Assembly: GCA_038258185.1 (NCBI GenBank)
Contig: JBBSQD010000095.1
Span: forward strand, 1 to 20,852
Length of the DNA stretch: 20,852 nucleotides
Reading direction: 5' to 3'
Source: JAIOHN01 sp038258185
Lineage (GTDB): Bacteria; Chloroflexota; Anaerolineae; Aggregatilineales; Phototrophicaceae
Both the position numbers and the translations under genes were made by a program. Under the pieces are notes generated by a model. It searched no databases. It was given only the letters and a program-made list of their open reading frames with translations, and was not told the DNA's origin. Below, one piece after another: positions 20,459 through 20,852 of the stretch. Every line of letters starts with the position of its first letter. The first letter of the stretch is position 1.

Positions 20459-20852
20459 CTACTGGGCAACCGCTGCTTCATTGAGTGATTCGAGGAAACT
20501 CACTGCCGCGTCGAGCTGCGGGTCAGCTTCGTCGGGTGTGCCTTCCGGTGTCCAGTCGACCACGACATCAGGCTCAATGCCCTGCCCGTGAATCCAGTGG
20601 CCGTCCGGGGTTTTCCAGCGGGCGATGGTCAGGCGAACACCGCCGCCATTGGCTAGTTCGCGCCAGGTCTGGACGGTGCCTTTACCGAGCGTGGTTTCGC
20701 CCATAATCGTCGCGAGTTGATTATCCTGCAAGGCACCCGCGACCAGTTCTGAGGCGCTGGCGCTGCTTTCATCAACCAGCACGACAATCGGCACCTGAAT
20801 ATCGCCAAAATCGCCATTGGCATCAAACACGATTGGGTCGCGACCGGGGCCA
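20459..20852 (-). CDS. C-terminal processing protease (S41 family), N-terminal part cut off by the window
   Basis: Only the last 130 or so residues are inside the window, and the frame stays open to the right edge. The catalytic serine segment VDESSASASELVAGAL and the catalytic lysine in GETTLGKGTVQ are both visible, the Ser-Lys pair of CtpA/tail-specific proteases. IARWKTPDGHWIHGQGIEPDVVV, the typical C-terminal strand region, follows. Full-length members carry an N-terminal signal or anchor and a PDZ domain, which would lie outside. The expected role is proteolysis of proteins outside the cytoplasmic membrane. It ends at TAG 20459-20461, followed by a hairpin terminator. Confidence 0.92.
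   Translation of the reverse strand, partial: GPGRDPIVFDANGDFGDIQVPIVVLVDESSASASELVAGALQDNQLATIMGETTLGKGTVQTWRELANGGGVRLTIARWKTPDGHWIHGQGIEPDVVVDWTPEGTPDEADPQLDAAVSFLESLNEAAVAQ

Overview
The window looks like a chromosomal segment of a free-living bacterium of intermediate GC content, most likely a Chloroflexota (Anaerolineae-like) organism. That placement is an inference from the gene repertoire: a BTAD-domain regulator, a giant Ser/Thr kinase-AAA-TPR protein, and a P450 paired with a large FAD oxidoreductase. No rRNA, tRNA, CRISPR array, transposase or integrase is visible.

Left part (1-7.9 kb) is housekeeping metabolism. A divergent promoter region at about 1788-1830 separates a minus-strand pair (SAM hydrolase, then murA, coupled by a 4-bp ATGA overlap; murA runs off the window) from a plus-strand histidine operon hisH-hisA-hisF-hisI-hisE. 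The his genes overlap or are almost adjacent. They are preceded by a textbook promoter, a 20-codon leader peptide with four consecutive His codons, and a 10-bp stem terminator with a T-tract. This is a complete-looking his attenuator and is the best candidate for an undescribed system here. hisG, hisD, hisB and hisC are not in the window. A membrane-anchored methyltransferase-like protein and a YbgC-type thioesterase follow in the same direction. A separately promoted long-chain acyl-CoA ligase comes next, with palindromic sites overlapping its promoter.

Middle part (7.9-12.3 kb): a small four-helix membrane protein (minus), a BTAD-type transcriptional regulator whose N-terminal ATPase-like domain has lost its P-loop (plus), a radical SAM protein (minus) and a single-pass membrane protein (minus). 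A 470-bp region follows that holds a possible 42-aa small gene. Three copies of a TTCAGTGAAYCACGA-like motif sit upstream of the radical SAM gene, the membrane-protein gene and the small ORF/kinase region.

Right part (12.3-20.9 kb): an 1188-aa Ser/Thr kinase-AAA-TPR signalling protein (plus) converges, with a 4-bp overlap, on a two-gene minus-strand operon of cytochrome P450 plus a 742-aa carotenoid-desaturase-like FAD oxidoreductase. Beyond it lie a lipoprotein gene and the C-terminal end of an S41 (CtpA-type) protease, both minus strand. The regulator, radical SAM enzyme, kinase, P450 and FAD enzyme could form a regulated specialised oxidation pathway, but the sequence alone does not give a substrate.
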